A stretch of DNA of 7,712 nt from GWC2-45-19 sp964358085. Lineage in GTDB: Bacteria > Patescibacteriota > Microgenomatia > CAZETR01 > Amesbacteraceae. Below, in pieces: positions 1 through 5,977 of this stretch. The notes beneath the pieces are model-generated. The model was not told the origin of the DNA, ran no database searches, and saw only the letters and a list, made by a program, of their open reading frames with translations. The DNA is taken from positions 1-7,712 of the forward strand of contig CAYHNU010000030.1 of NCBI GenBank assembly GCA_964358085.1, given 5' to 3'. Positions within the stretch are counted from its first letter, which is position 1. Every line of letters starts with the position of its first letter. The translations under genes were made by a program, and so were the position numbers.

Positions 1-182
1 TTCAGCCATTCGACGCCCGAAAGCCATTCCCTCAAAGCCCACCCGGACCCCACCGCGGCCACCCCTACCAACAGTGCAATCAGCCAATACCGCCATTCCA
101 AGGGCACAGGAAGAGCATGAATCCCCCACAACCCCGCCGCCAAAGTCAGCGCTGTCAGTACAAATTTTTGTCGTTTACGCAT
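1..182 (-). CDS. small membrane protein, partial (runs off left edge)
   Basis: This is the N-terminal 60 residues of a gene that continues beyond the window. It begins with a basic stretch (MRKRQKF) followed by a hydrophobic segment at about residues 8-24. After a short loop there is a second hydrophobic segment at about 32-49, ending in a WALREWLSG motif, so at least two membrane spans are visible. The ATG overlaps the end of yebC by 8 nt, which implies co-transcription and translational coupling. In many bacteria ruvC follows yebC; this is not RuvC. From memory, similar multi-span membrane proteins of unknown function are common in Microgenomates genomes, but I cannot assign a function. I am fairly sure it is coding and unsure of its role. 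Confidence 0.6.
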   Translation of the reverse strand, partial: MRKRQKFVLTALTLAAGLWGIHALPVPLEWRYWLIALLVGVAAVGSGWALREWLSGVEWL

Positions 183-645
183 AGTTCGTCCACACTTTTT
201 GTACGTCGTCTAAGTCTTCCAGTTTCTCCAAGAGATCTTCGATTTTTTCTCTCTCTGCCGCATCCGCCACTTCCACTAGAAAATTGGGCTTCATGTCAGC
301 AGAAAACAAGTAAGCCACCGCCCCTTTCTTTAACAATCCCCACACTTGCTGCGCAGTGCGCAATTTATTGTCCGTCACGGCCGAAACAATAATTGCCACG
401 CCTCCTGGCCCAAATCCCTCAAACATCACTTCGTCCAGCTCGCCCAGAGCCGGACGAAGGGCCCGTTGGATATTCTCTTTGGGCATATTAAATTGTTTGG
501 CTTTCTCCAGCGCCAACTGCAATCCCTTACCTTGCTTGCTCGCGATAGTTATTGCCTTCGCCAATTTGGTAAACATCGCTCCCCTCTTGCTATCGTTGAT
601 CTCTTTTTGCCGGTGAATCGTGGACCACTTACTATGTCCGCTCAT
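175..645 (-). CDS. yebC: YebC/TACO1-family protein, compact form lacking an internal domain
   Basis: 156 residues. The N-terminus MSGHSKWSTIHRQK matches the family signature (usually M-A-G-H-S-K-W-x-x-I). It is followed by the KRGAMFTKLAKAI helix, the NMPKENIQRA motif (53-62) and the FEGFGPGG motif (75-82). The family is usually about 235-250 residues. Here the sequence runs from VAYLF (110-114) almost directly into the C-terminal helix ending LEDLDDVQKVW (142-152). About 65 residues that normally lie between are missing, and the loop near residue 38 is also shortened. There is no stop or frameshift, so this is an in-frame compact variant. YebC was long called a transcription regulator; its mitochondrial relative TACO1 and recent bacterial work point to relief of ribosome stalling. 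The start at 645 is chosen because homology begins there and a -10 box lies 7 nt upstream; ATG at 651 is an alternative. Confidence 0.92.
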   Translation of the reverse strand: MSGHSKWSTIHRQKEINDSKRGAMFTKLAKAITIASKQGKGLQLALEKAKQFNMPKENIQRALRPALGELDEVMFEGFGPGGVAIIVSAVTDNKLRTAQQVWGLLKKGAVAYLFSADMKPNFLVEVADAAEREKIEDLLEKLEDLDDVQKVWTNYA

Positions 646-672
646 TGACATTATTGTACCATCCCCTATACT
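645..672 (+). promoter_or_regulatory. promoter of the TPR gene, leaderless layout
   Basis: A consensus -35 TTGACA (645-650), a 16-nt spacer and a near-consensus -10 TATACT (667-672) are followed by exactly 7 nt and the ATG at 680. The predicted transcript would start at or next to the start codon. The -35 box overlaps the yebC start codon on the other strand, so the two promoters interlock. Confidence 0.7.
653..658 (-). promoter_or_regulatory. -10 box of yebC, leaderless layout
   Basis: TACAAT on the minus strand ends 7 nt before the yebC ATG at 645, so transcription would start at or within a base of the A of ATG. No Shine-Dalgarno sequence is present. The -35 candidate is poor (TCGCAA at 675-680, 16-nt spacer). 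Confidence 0.5.
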
Positions 673-679
673 TTTTGCG

Positions 680-1420
680 ATGCACCCGCCGCAACTCGCC
701 AAACTTGCCATCGACGCCGCTTTATCCGGAAATTGGAAAGAGGCTGTAAAGATTAATCTTTCGATATTGAAACACCATCCCAGAGACATCGAATCTCTCA
801 ACCGTCTGGGCCGGGCCTTTATGGAAGTGGGCCTTAAGTCCAAAGCCGAAAATGCCTACAAAAAAGCCCTGCGCCTAGACAAATTCAACACCATTGCTAT
901 CCGCAACTTAGGACTTCTCAAAACTTCCCGCTTCAACCGCCAAGCCATCAGCAGATCTGGCCACCCCCAAACCATGTTTCTAGAAGAACCGGGAGTCACT
1001 AAAACGATTCACCCCATCCGTCTGGGTGACACCAAAGTCATTTCCCGTCTTCATCCCGGAGATACCGTCCTGATCACCGTCCGTCAGCATAATGTAGTCG
1101 TCGTCACCGACTCTAATGAATACCTAGCCCGTTTCCCCGATGATCTGGCCTCTCGTTTACGAACCTTTATCAAAGCCGGCAATACCTACTCAGCCCACAT
1201 CAGTTCCATAGATCCCTTGAAAATCTTTGTCAGGGAAATCAGCCGGGCCGCCAAATACCGACATACACCCTCCTTCCCCCTCACGGAAAAATTAACCTAT
1301 GCCGCCTTTACTCCACCCGAGCTTATCCATGAAGAAAAACCCGATACTTCAGCCACAGAAGAGCAGGAAGAAGGATCTTTTACCGAAGAGAATCCGCCCT
1401 CACCCCTGGCCGAAGAATAG
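680..1420 (+). CDS. TPR protein with a C-terminal beta-rich domain
   Basis: 246 residues. Two 34-residue tetratricopeptide units are visible at about 4-37 (QLAKLAIDAALSGNWKEA) and 38-71 (LNRLGRAFMEVGLKSKAENA), with a half repeat following. Residues about 100-195 form a second region rich in beta-prone segments (PIRLGDTKVISRLHPGDTVL, then VVVVTDSNEYLARFP), which I cannot assign to a named family. The C-terminal tail (214-246) is acidic and proline-rich and is probably disordered. There is no signal peptide or membrane segment, so it is probably cytosolic and a protein-interaction adaptor (inference). An upstream in-frame ATG at 620 is rejected because the TTGACA/TATACT promoter places the transcript start at 680. 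The 3' end overlaps the opposing LytR-type gene by 21 nt. Confidence 0.8.
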   Translation: MHPPQLAKLAIDAALSGNWKEAVKINLSILKHHPRDIESLNRLGRAFMEVGLKSKAENAYKKALRLDKFNTIAIRNLGLLKTSRFNRQAISRSGHPQTMFLEEPGVTKTIHPIRLGDTKVISRLHPGDTVLITVRQHNVVVVTDSNEYLARFPDDLASRLRTFIKAGNTYSAHISSIDPLKIFVREISRAAKYRHTPSFPLTEKLTYAAFTPPELIHEEKPDTSATEEQEEGSFTEENPPSPLAEE

Positions 1421-2167
1421 CTCCACCTCGTTCTCCCCCACCTCCGCCGCTTCCCAGCTACATCTCAACGACCTTATCAACAATCTCACTCCAATCTTGG
1501 ACTTAGATTGTTTACTGCTCCTGACTTGACACCCCTGTATCATTTTTTCTCCCGTCTGCGTGGCCACAACTCTTAAACCCGAATTTTCTATCCTACGTGC
1601 CATTCGCGTTGCCAACCCAGGTTCGACCGTAGTGTTCACCACTGTCACCATTAATCTTTCTTCTAAAACTGCCGCACTTGCCAACATCTCTCTGGCCGCC
1701 GTATCCCATGATTCCCCCAATCTCCACATTTCTATCCCATCCACCGTTCGTTTTTTTTTCATCCACTGCTCCCCCTCAATTTCCCGCCATTTAACCCTCC
1801 TTCCCCATATCCACCACAGCAACCGATCTCCCCAACTCATATCCGACTGACCGGTCGTATACAAAATTCCCAAATTTTCCGCTACCAAGTCCGCTCTGTC
1901 CACCTTTTCCGCCAGCCACTCCCCTTTTCCACCGGCTCCCGCAATCATCCAGTTTTGCGGAAAAACTATCTTTATTCCTTCCGCCGTCCTCGGATCAAAA
2001 CTCTCCACTCTCACCCCATTGTTCATCGAAATAACCGTAAATCTGCTCTTCCCATCCCAGGCCTTTCGAATAAATATTAGATGATAAACGCTAAATCCTA
2101 AACCAATAATTAAAGTTAACAAGATTAAAAGTTTCAGTTTTGACTTTTGACTTTTGAGTTTTGACAT
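1400..2167 (-). CDS. membrane-anchored LytR C-terminal-domain protein
   Basis: 255 residues. A basic N-terminus (MSKLKSQKSK) leads into one membrane segment at about 11-33, so the rest is probably extracytoplasmic. Residues about 43-105 (including FTVISMNNGVRVESFDP) resemble the first strands of a LytR-CpsA-Psr fold, but I do not see its usual catalytic Arg/Asp set; this comparison is tentative. Residues about 172-254 fit the LytR_C domain: LMVTVVNTTVEPGLATRMAR resembles the family pattern of a strand, Asn-x-(S/T) and PGLA helix, and the end CSWEAAEVGENEVELFFGQG fits the last strand. Full LCP proteins transfer wall polymers; stand-alone LytR_C proteins are poorly understood. The N-terminus is encoded by a 7-bp tandem repeat. 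The start is chosen from the -10 box 7 nt upstream. Confidence 0.75.
   Translation of the reverse strand: MSKLKSQKSKLKLLILLTLIIGLGFSVYHLIFIRKAWDGKSRFTVISMNNGVRVESFDPRTAEGIKIVFPQNWMIAGAGGKGEWLAEKVDRADLVAENLGILYTTGQSDMSWGDRLLWWIWGRRVKWREIEGEQWMKKKRTVDGIEMWRLGESWDTAAREMLASAAVLEERLMVTVVNTTVEPGLATRMARRIENSGLRVVATQTGEKMIQGCQVRSSKQSKSKIGVRLLIRSLRCSWEAAEVGENEVELFFGQG
2138..2165. repeat. 7-bp tandem repeat, four units
   Basis: Four units of TTTTGAC (third unit TTTTGAG) on the plus strand. The array encodes residues 1-10 of the LytR-type protein on the minus strand, and it also contains the best -35 candidate (TTGAGT, 2154-2159) for the divergent DUF1003 gene. Such heptanucleotide arrays resemble the short tandem repeats known from cyanobacterial genomes. 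Confidence 0.85.
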
Positions 2168-2182
2168 CAGTATTAGTATACT
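2154..2182 (+). promoter_or_regulatory. promoter of the DUF1003 gene, leaderless layout
   Basis: -35 TTGAGT (2154-2159), a 17-nt spacer and -10 TATACT (2177-2182), then exactly 7 nt to the ATG at 2190. It shares the TAGTATACTA palindrome with the opposite-strand promoter. No Shine-Dalgarno sequence precedes the ATG. Confidence 0.65.
2175..2180 (-). promoter_or_regulatory. -10 box of the LytR-type gene, leaderless layout
   Basis: TATACT on the minus strand ends 7 nt before the ATG at 2167. It is one half of the palindrome TAGTATACTA (2174-2183), so it overlaps the -10 box of the divergent gene. The -35 is weak: TTGTCT lies only 14 nt upstream and AGATTG 17 nt upstream. Confidence 0.55.
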
Positions 2183-2189
2183 AATTCTA

Positions 2190-2594
2190 ATGCCAGACAA
2201 TCTACATGAATACCTCAAAGCCCGCCGCGCCCCCGTTGACGTTAATCTCAAGCACAAAAGCCGCTTCAAGCTCCACGACAAAGTAGCCGTAACTGTCACC
2301 ACTGCCATCGGCTCCATGTATGCATTGTATTTCTTCATTATTTTCGTCTTCGGCTGGATGCTTTGGCAATCCATCTCCACTCAGCCTTTCGACCCCTTCC
2401 CTTACGTCTTTATGATCTTTATCAGTAATATTATCCAGCTCTTGCTTCTGCCTCTCATCATGGTTGGCCAAAACATTCAAAGCAAGCACACCCAACTCCG
2501 GGCCGAAGAGGAATATCAAACGACCATTACTATTCACCAGGACATCGAAACCATCCTCACCACTCTCTCCGACCTGCACCAAAAACTCAAGTAA
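2190..2594 (+). CDS. DUF1003 family membrane protein
   Basis: 134 residues with two membrane segments (about 33-60 and 71-93). The spans are separated by the QPFDPFPYVFM motif (65-75), and the second is followed by LIMVGQNIQSKH (89-100). DUF1003 proteins characteristically carry an FDPYPF-type motif between two helices and an M-S-Q-N-R-Q type motif after the second; both are recognisable here with substitutions. The C-terminal 35 residues are charged and helical, likely a short coiled coil in the cytoplasm. The family has no settled function. It is somewhat shorter than many members. It is transcribed divergently from the LytR-type gene and converges on the sugar transferase-like gene. ATG 2190 is preferred over an in-frame ATG at 2154 because of the promoter spacing. 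Confidence 0.85.
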   Translation: MPDNLHEYLKARRAPVDVNLKHKSRFKLHDKVAVTVTTAIGSMYALYFFIIFVFGWMLWQSISTQPFDPFPYVFMIFISNIIQLLLLPLIMVGQNIQSKHTQLRAEEEYQTTITIHQDIETILTTLSDLHQKLK

Positions 2595-2617
2595 ACCAAC
2601 TTTTTCGTACGGTTTTT

Positions 2618-3124
2618 CTACCACGCACCTATCCGCCGCAGAACTCTATTTTTAAATGTGTTCCACATCAAATATGCGTCTACTCTTGGGCTGGCAATAC
2701 ACATGTACAGCACCTCTCCCGCCACGCCCACCACCACTGGAGCTTCCTTAGACAACGCAGCCGTATGGGTAGAGACGAAGGCCGCGTTCGGTTCACCATA
2801 TTCTTTCAAAAATTCCTGGCGTTTCTCCAATAAATTTCCCACTTTTTCACTTATCACCCCCTGCGATTCAAGAGCACTTAACCTGTTATACACAAAACCT
2901 AACACTTCTATTTCTTCGGTAGACCACCATCTAATTCCACATAGACTCATTGCTCCCACAGCAACCATTAGGAGCTGGGGTAGCTCATCTACTCCCACCT
3001 TTCTCAACACCTCCGCCCACTTCCCCAGCACCCTCTCGTCCTTTTTGCCCATGGAGTCTCTTCCAGCAAACTTAGTCAACTTATTTGCAGCCCTCGGCTC
3101 TTTGTCGGCACCTGGCTCCCTCGA
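2618..3124 (-). pseudogene. sugar transferase-like C-terminal part, out of frame with its probable N-terminus
   Basis: The open frame from 3124 down to the TAG at 2618 encodes a divergent bacterial sugar transferase (phosphoglycosyl transferase) core. The key segment is KKDERVLGKWAEVLRK followed by DELPQL and then AMSLCGIR, matching the family order DE(R), L-R-K, DELPQL, G-x-MS-x-x-GPR. The protein ends VLRRIGAW, like many family members. The usual N-terminal membrane helix and K-F-R-T-M segment are absent. No ATG opens this frame near its 5' end; the first usable start is TTG at 3079. The small ORF at 3081-3245 overlaps it in the other frame and has a promoter. Removing one G from the GGG at 3118-3120 would join both into a 208-residue protein. 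It may be a frameshifted gene, a sequencing error or two overlapping genes. The retained DE pair would match the catalytic dyad of PglC-type enzymes, but activity without the membrane segment is doubtful. Confidence 0.6.
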
Positions 3125-3245
3125 TTATTTCATCAATCTTAGAGACTCCCACACCCATCGACTTGGCCACTTTATCCAAGTCGTCATCAGGTATGCCCCA
3201 GTTTATTTTCTGTACCTCCTCCCAAAGTTGAGATTCTGTTCTCAT
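3081..3245 (-). CDS. 54-residue ORF, probable N-terminus of the sugar transferase-like gene
   Basis: The ATG at 3245 opens a 54-residue frame ending in TAA at 3081. The sequence is hydrophilic and helical, beginning MRTESQLWEEVQKI. DDDLDKVAKSMGVGVSKIDE (residues 20-39) has the spacing of a helix-turn-helix, though this is weak evidence. There is no membrane segment. It has its own TATAAT box 8 nt upstream, which supports real expression. The last 14 codons overlap the sugar transferase-like frame. A one-base deletion near 3118-3120 would make KIDEII continue as EEPGADKEPRAANK into that frame. I judge it more likely to be the 5' part of one broken gene than an independent peptide. Confidence 0.5.
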   Translation of the reverse strand: MRTESQLWEEVQKINWGIPDDDLDKVAKSMGVGVSKIDEIIEGARCRQRAEGCK

Positions 3246-3253
3246 GGAGAGGA

Positions 3254-3281
3254 ATTATACCATCACAACCTATAGTACCAA
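3254..3281 (-). promoter_or_regulatory. promoter of the 3245 start
   Basis: A perfect TATAAT (3254-3259, minus) lies 8 nt before the ATG at 3245. TTGGTA at 3276-3281 with a 16-nt spacer is a plausible -35 and lies in the last codons of the antiporter gene. The layout again leaves almost no 5' leader. Confidence 0.5.
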
Positions 3282-4916
3282 TCGTTCTTTTAGTTCCCGA
3301 CCTTTCTCCTGCAAATATTGCTTATCTAAGCCATGCGTGGAGATCAAATGAGACAAATATTCACCCCCAATAGTATGCGGAACCAGCACTAAATCCGCCC
3401 CCGCTTTGTACAGTCTGGCAGCATCGGCAGAGTCAGCCGCCAGAATAATAGTAATTGGCCTCTTCTTTTTTAATGCCGACAGTAATTGCAAATTGTCCTC
3501 CACGTCCGTTACTGTAGACACTATCATCTCCGCCCGGTCCAAATTTAGCTCCTCATATAATTCATAATCAGCAATATCCCCATACACTCCGCCCGTTTCC
3601 TCCACAATCCGGGGATCAAAATCCACCACCACTACCTCCCGCTCCAGCTTCTCCAAGGCCGGCCGCACCACTCTCCCCGTCCGATTGTGTCCAAACAAAA
3701 TTATATGATTATTTAAATCCTTTTTACTTGTTATTTGCATTTTTATCTTCTTAAACTCAAATATCACCAGCCACTTACCAATCGATTTATAAATTTTCTC
3801 CGCGTGCAAAATAAGGTACGTCGATCCTGTCATAGTTATCATGGCCACCAACCCCACCAGGCCTAAGATGCTTTTATCTATATGTCCCACCTGCACCGCC
3901 ATTGCCACCACTATTAAAGAAAATTCCGACACCTGGGCCACCGCCGTACTGGCCAGGAAAGCAATCCGCCGGCTATAACCTTGCTGCCCCAAAATTATCA
4001 TTACGATCAAAGGATTGCCTATCAATACAAACGCCGACAAAATGATAGCCGGCAGCCATATTCCACCCAAACCCGCCCAGCCAATATTGGCCCCCAAACC
4101 TACAAAGAACAAGGTCAAAAAGAAATCCCGCAACGGCCGCACCCGGGACACAATTTGTAAGTTCTGGGCCGCATTAGCCAGGGCCAGTCCTGCCAAAAAA
4201 CCTCCGATTTCGGGGCCAAACCCCACCCATTTGGAAGACACCGCCGCCGCCACCACCAGGCACCACCCCACGCTCACTACAAACAGCACCTCGGTCGACC
4301 TGCCCAGCCAGTCCAGTATTTTTGGCAGCATCCGGTCAGACAGCCAAATGGCCACCCCCACCATTATTGCACCCTTAACCACCACCGTCCCCAAATTTAG
4401 CCAGTTCACCTCTCCCCCGCCGGCTAATCCGGACAAAACCGTCAAAATCCCGATGGCCACAAAATCCTGAACCAACAGATACCCGGTAGCAATTTTGCCA
4501 TACAGACTCTGTAAGTCCCGTTTTTCAGACAGCAGTTTGACCGCCATCACCGTACTTCCGAATGTCAAAGCCACCCCCAGGTACACCGCCGGCGCTGCCC
4601 CAAATCCCAAAACCCTAGCCAAAAAATATCCCGCAGTACTGGTAATAATTACCTGGCCCAAACCGGTAATCACCGAAGTCCGCCCGGTTTTCTTCAAATC
4701 CGCTAAGGGCAATTCCAATCCAATCAAAAAAAGCAGAAGGGTTACTCCCACCTGTCCCATAGCAGAGACAACATCTAAATTCTTCCCCACTGCAGCCAAC
4801 ACCATCCCCGCCACGATATAACCCAAAATTACCGGCTGACGCAGCAGCTTAGCCGCTACCCCCCCGATACCGGCCACACCCATCACTCCCGCCAGAGCAA
4901 ACACCCACTGGTTCAT
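3270..4916 (-). CDS. Kef-type monovalent cation/proton antiporter with a TrkA-N domain
   Basis: 548 residues. Residues about 3-372 are a hydrophobic transport domain of the CPA2 sodium/hydrogen exchanger type, with about 12 spans. Typical landmarks are RQPVILGYIVAG (26-37), LLLFLIGLELPL (60-71), GSTVMAVKLL (120-129) and LLVQDFVAIGIL (147-158), the last carrying the conserved Asp of the transport site (D151). From about 403 a cytoplasmic nucleotide-binding RCK/TrkA-N fold follows: ILFGHNRTGR (406-415) is the glycine-rich loop, with Asn replacing the second Gly, and VVVVDFDP (428-435) ends in the usual acidic residue. A C-terminal TrkA-C domain is absent. The family exchanges K+ or Na+ for protons under ligand control. 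The ATG lies 4 nt after the RluA stop, so it is probably the last gene of that operon. No clear Shine-Dalgarno is seen. Confidence 0.93.
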   Translation of the reverse strand: MNQWVFALAGVMGVAGIGGVAAKLLRQPVILGYIVAGMVLAAVGKNLDVVSAMGQVGVTLLLFLIGLELPLADLKKTGRTSVITGLGQVIITSTAGYFLARVLGFGAAPAVYLGVALTFGSTVMAVKLLSEKRDLQSLYGKIATGYLLVQDFVAIGILTVLSGLAGGGEVNWLNLGTVVVKGAIMVGVAIWLSDRMLPKILDWLGRSTEVLFVVSVGWCLVVAAAVSSKWVGFGPEIGGFLAGLALANAAQNLQIVSRVRPLRDFFLTLFFVGLGANIGWAGLGGIWLPAIILSAFVLIGNPLIVMIILGQQGYSRRIAFLASTAVAQVSEFSLIVVAMAVQVGHIDKSILGLVGLVAMITMTGSTYLILHAEKIYKSIGKWLVIFEFKKIKMQITSKKDLNNHIILFGHNRTGRVVRPALEKLEREVVVVDFDPRIVEETGGVYGDIADYELYEELNLDRAEMIVSTVTDVEDNLQLLSALKKKRPITIILAADSADAARLYKAGADLVLVPHTIGGEYLSHLISTHGLDKQYLQEKGRELKERLVL

Positions 4917-4920
4917 GAAT

Positions 4921-5613
4921 TTAGTGTACCATCTTTTCCAGTTCCTTCGGTAGCTCCGCCGTAAATATCATTCTTTCTCTGCTTACCGGATGGGTTATTT
5001 CCAAAGATTTAGCATGCAAAAAGAGCCTCGGACAAATCTGCAAATCTTTCTTCCAGGTTTTCCGGTCTCCATATATCGGATCAGACACAATCGGATGCCC
5101 CAAATGCCGCATATGCACCCGCAGTTGATGCGTCCTCCCCGTATGCGGCGTCAACTCAACCACCGAGTACTGAGTACTGAGTACTGAGTACTGGCGTAAT
5201 ACACGCCATTCCGTAATTGCAGTTTTACTCAAATCCCCACCCACAAAAAATTTCATGCCTCTCCTCTCAAGCGGGGTCGAGATAATCCCCTCCTGTTCCT
5301 TAAACTCGCCATACACCAAGGCAATATATTTTTTCACTGTTTTCCGTTCCAAAAATTGCAGTTTCAATTTTTCGTAAGCTTCAGGGGTCTTGGCCAACAC
5401 CATCACCCCACTGGTATCTTTATCCAGCCGGTGCACCACTCCCCCCTTTTGCAAAAATTCCGATTCACCAGAAGGTATTTTGTATTTTTGGATAAACCAA
5501 GTTTGAATAGTTTCTGATTTTACCGATTCAGCGTTGTTAACAACTACACCGTACGGTTTATCGATTACTACCAAACCTTCGTCCTCAAAAATTATCTTTA
5601 GCTCACTTCTCAC
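4921..5613 (-). CDS. RluA-family pseudouridine synthase
   Basis: 230 residues from GTG 5613. The catalytic motif HRLDKDTSG (61-69, catalytic Asp64) and the substrate-binding motif GRTHQLRVH (159-167) are intact, as are VVIDKPYGVVV (15-25) and GHPIVSDPIYGD (172-183). The family isomerises uridine to pseudouridine in rRNA or tRNA. No N-terminal S4 domain is present; the protein starts directly with the catalytic fold, so whether the target is rRNA or tRNA cannot be told. Residues about 141-151 (QYSVLSTQYSV) are encoded by a 7-bp tandem repeat inserted between two core strands. It overlaps the TraR/DksA gene by 11 nt. All candidate starts are GTG (5634, 5625, 5613); 5613 is chosen because family similarity begins at LKIIFEDE. 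The partial purine-rich GAGAAG upstream is at best a weak ribosome site. Confidence 0.93.
   Translation of the reverse strand: MRSELKIIFEDEGLVVIDKPYGVVVNNAESVKSETIQTWFIQKYKIPSGESEFLQKGGVVHRLDKDTSGVMVLAKTPEAYEKLKLQFLERKTVKKYIALVYGEFKEQEGIISTPLERRGMKFFVGGDLSKTAITEWRVLRQYSVLSTQYSVVELTPHTGRTHQLRVHMRHLGHPIVSDPIYGDRKTWKKDLQICPRLFLHAKSLEITHPVSRERMIFTAELPKELEKMVH
5165..5192. repeat. 7-bp tandem repeat, four perfect units, inside the RluA gene
   Basis: Four perfect copies of GAGTACT on the plus strand (AGTACTC on the coding strand). As 7 is not a multiple of 3, the units are read in successive frames and together give the low-complexity peptide QYSVLSTQYSV within the enzyme. The unit contains the palindrome AGTACT. 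Confidence 0.95.
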
Positions 5614-5977
5614 GTTTCTTCTCACACTCCACACACAGCGTCGTCTCCGGTAAAACTATCAGCCTGTCGGTATCTATAAACTTGCCACACCTTTCACACA
5701 TTCCGTATTTACCAATTTTTATTCTCGACAAAGCTTTTCTAATCTGGATAATCGTTCGGTCATAAGCCTTCCTAACTGCCGACACCCGCATATGACCAAT
5801 CTGTTCGGCTGCGTCCGTATCCACCGCCGCGTTATCATCCAACCTACCCTTATCCAAAAATGGATCTTCCCCCCGTAACTTCTTTTTCTTTTTTTCCAAC
5901 ACTGACAGCTTTTCCTCCAGATGCTTAGCCACCGGTTCCACCACCTCTTTGGGATAGCTTATCGTTTTTTTGGCCAT
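5603..5977 (-). CDS. TraR/DksA-family zinc-finger protein
   Basis: 124 residues. The N-terminal half is a charged helical region (VAKHLEEKLSVLEKKKKKLR), compatible with the family's coiled coil, and DNAAVDTDAAEQ (48-59) is an acidic stretch where the coiled-coil tip would be. The C-terminal half has a four-cysteine zinc site: CERC (94-97) and CVEC (115-118). DksA-type proteins enter the RNA polymerase secondary channel and tune promoter choice. The family match is good, but I cannot tell true DksA activity from other family members. The ATG at 5977 is inside the end of the upstream membrane-protein gene (19-nt overlap) and the stop overlaps the RluA gene, so it lies within an operon. The longer frame opening at 6112 is rejected because it overlaps the upstream gene and lacks family similarity. 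Confidence 0.88.
   Translation of the reverse strand: MAKKTISYPKEVVEPVAKHLEEKLSVLEKKKKKLRGEDPFLDKGRLDDNAAVDTDAAEQIGHMRVSAVRKAYDRTIIQIRKALSRIKIGKYGMCERCGKFIDTDRLIVLPETTLCVECEKKREK

Noticed and set aside
117..648. Plus-strand open frames opposite yebC and the partial membrane gene
   Set aside because: The minus-strand yebC reading is supported by strong family motifs; the plus-strand frames are low-complexity mirror readings.
2161..2182. TTGACA at 2161-2166 as the -35 of the DUF1003 gene
   Set aside because: It is a better consensus match than TTGAGT but sits only 10 nt from the -10 box, too close for a normal sigma factor.
2595..2617. Possible bidirectional terminator between the DUF1003 gene and the sugar transferase-like gene
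   Set aside because: Only a 5-bp AAACC/GGTTT stem with a 13-nt loop can be drawn; too weak and AT-rich to support.
2202..2624. Minus-strand 140-residue frame opposite DUF1003
   Set aside because: The plus strand has the family motifs and promoter; the minus frame is a shadow.
4015..4821. Two plus-strand open frames opposite the antiporter gene
   Set aside because: They are antisense to a clear Kef-type transporter, have biased composition and show no domain or start signals.
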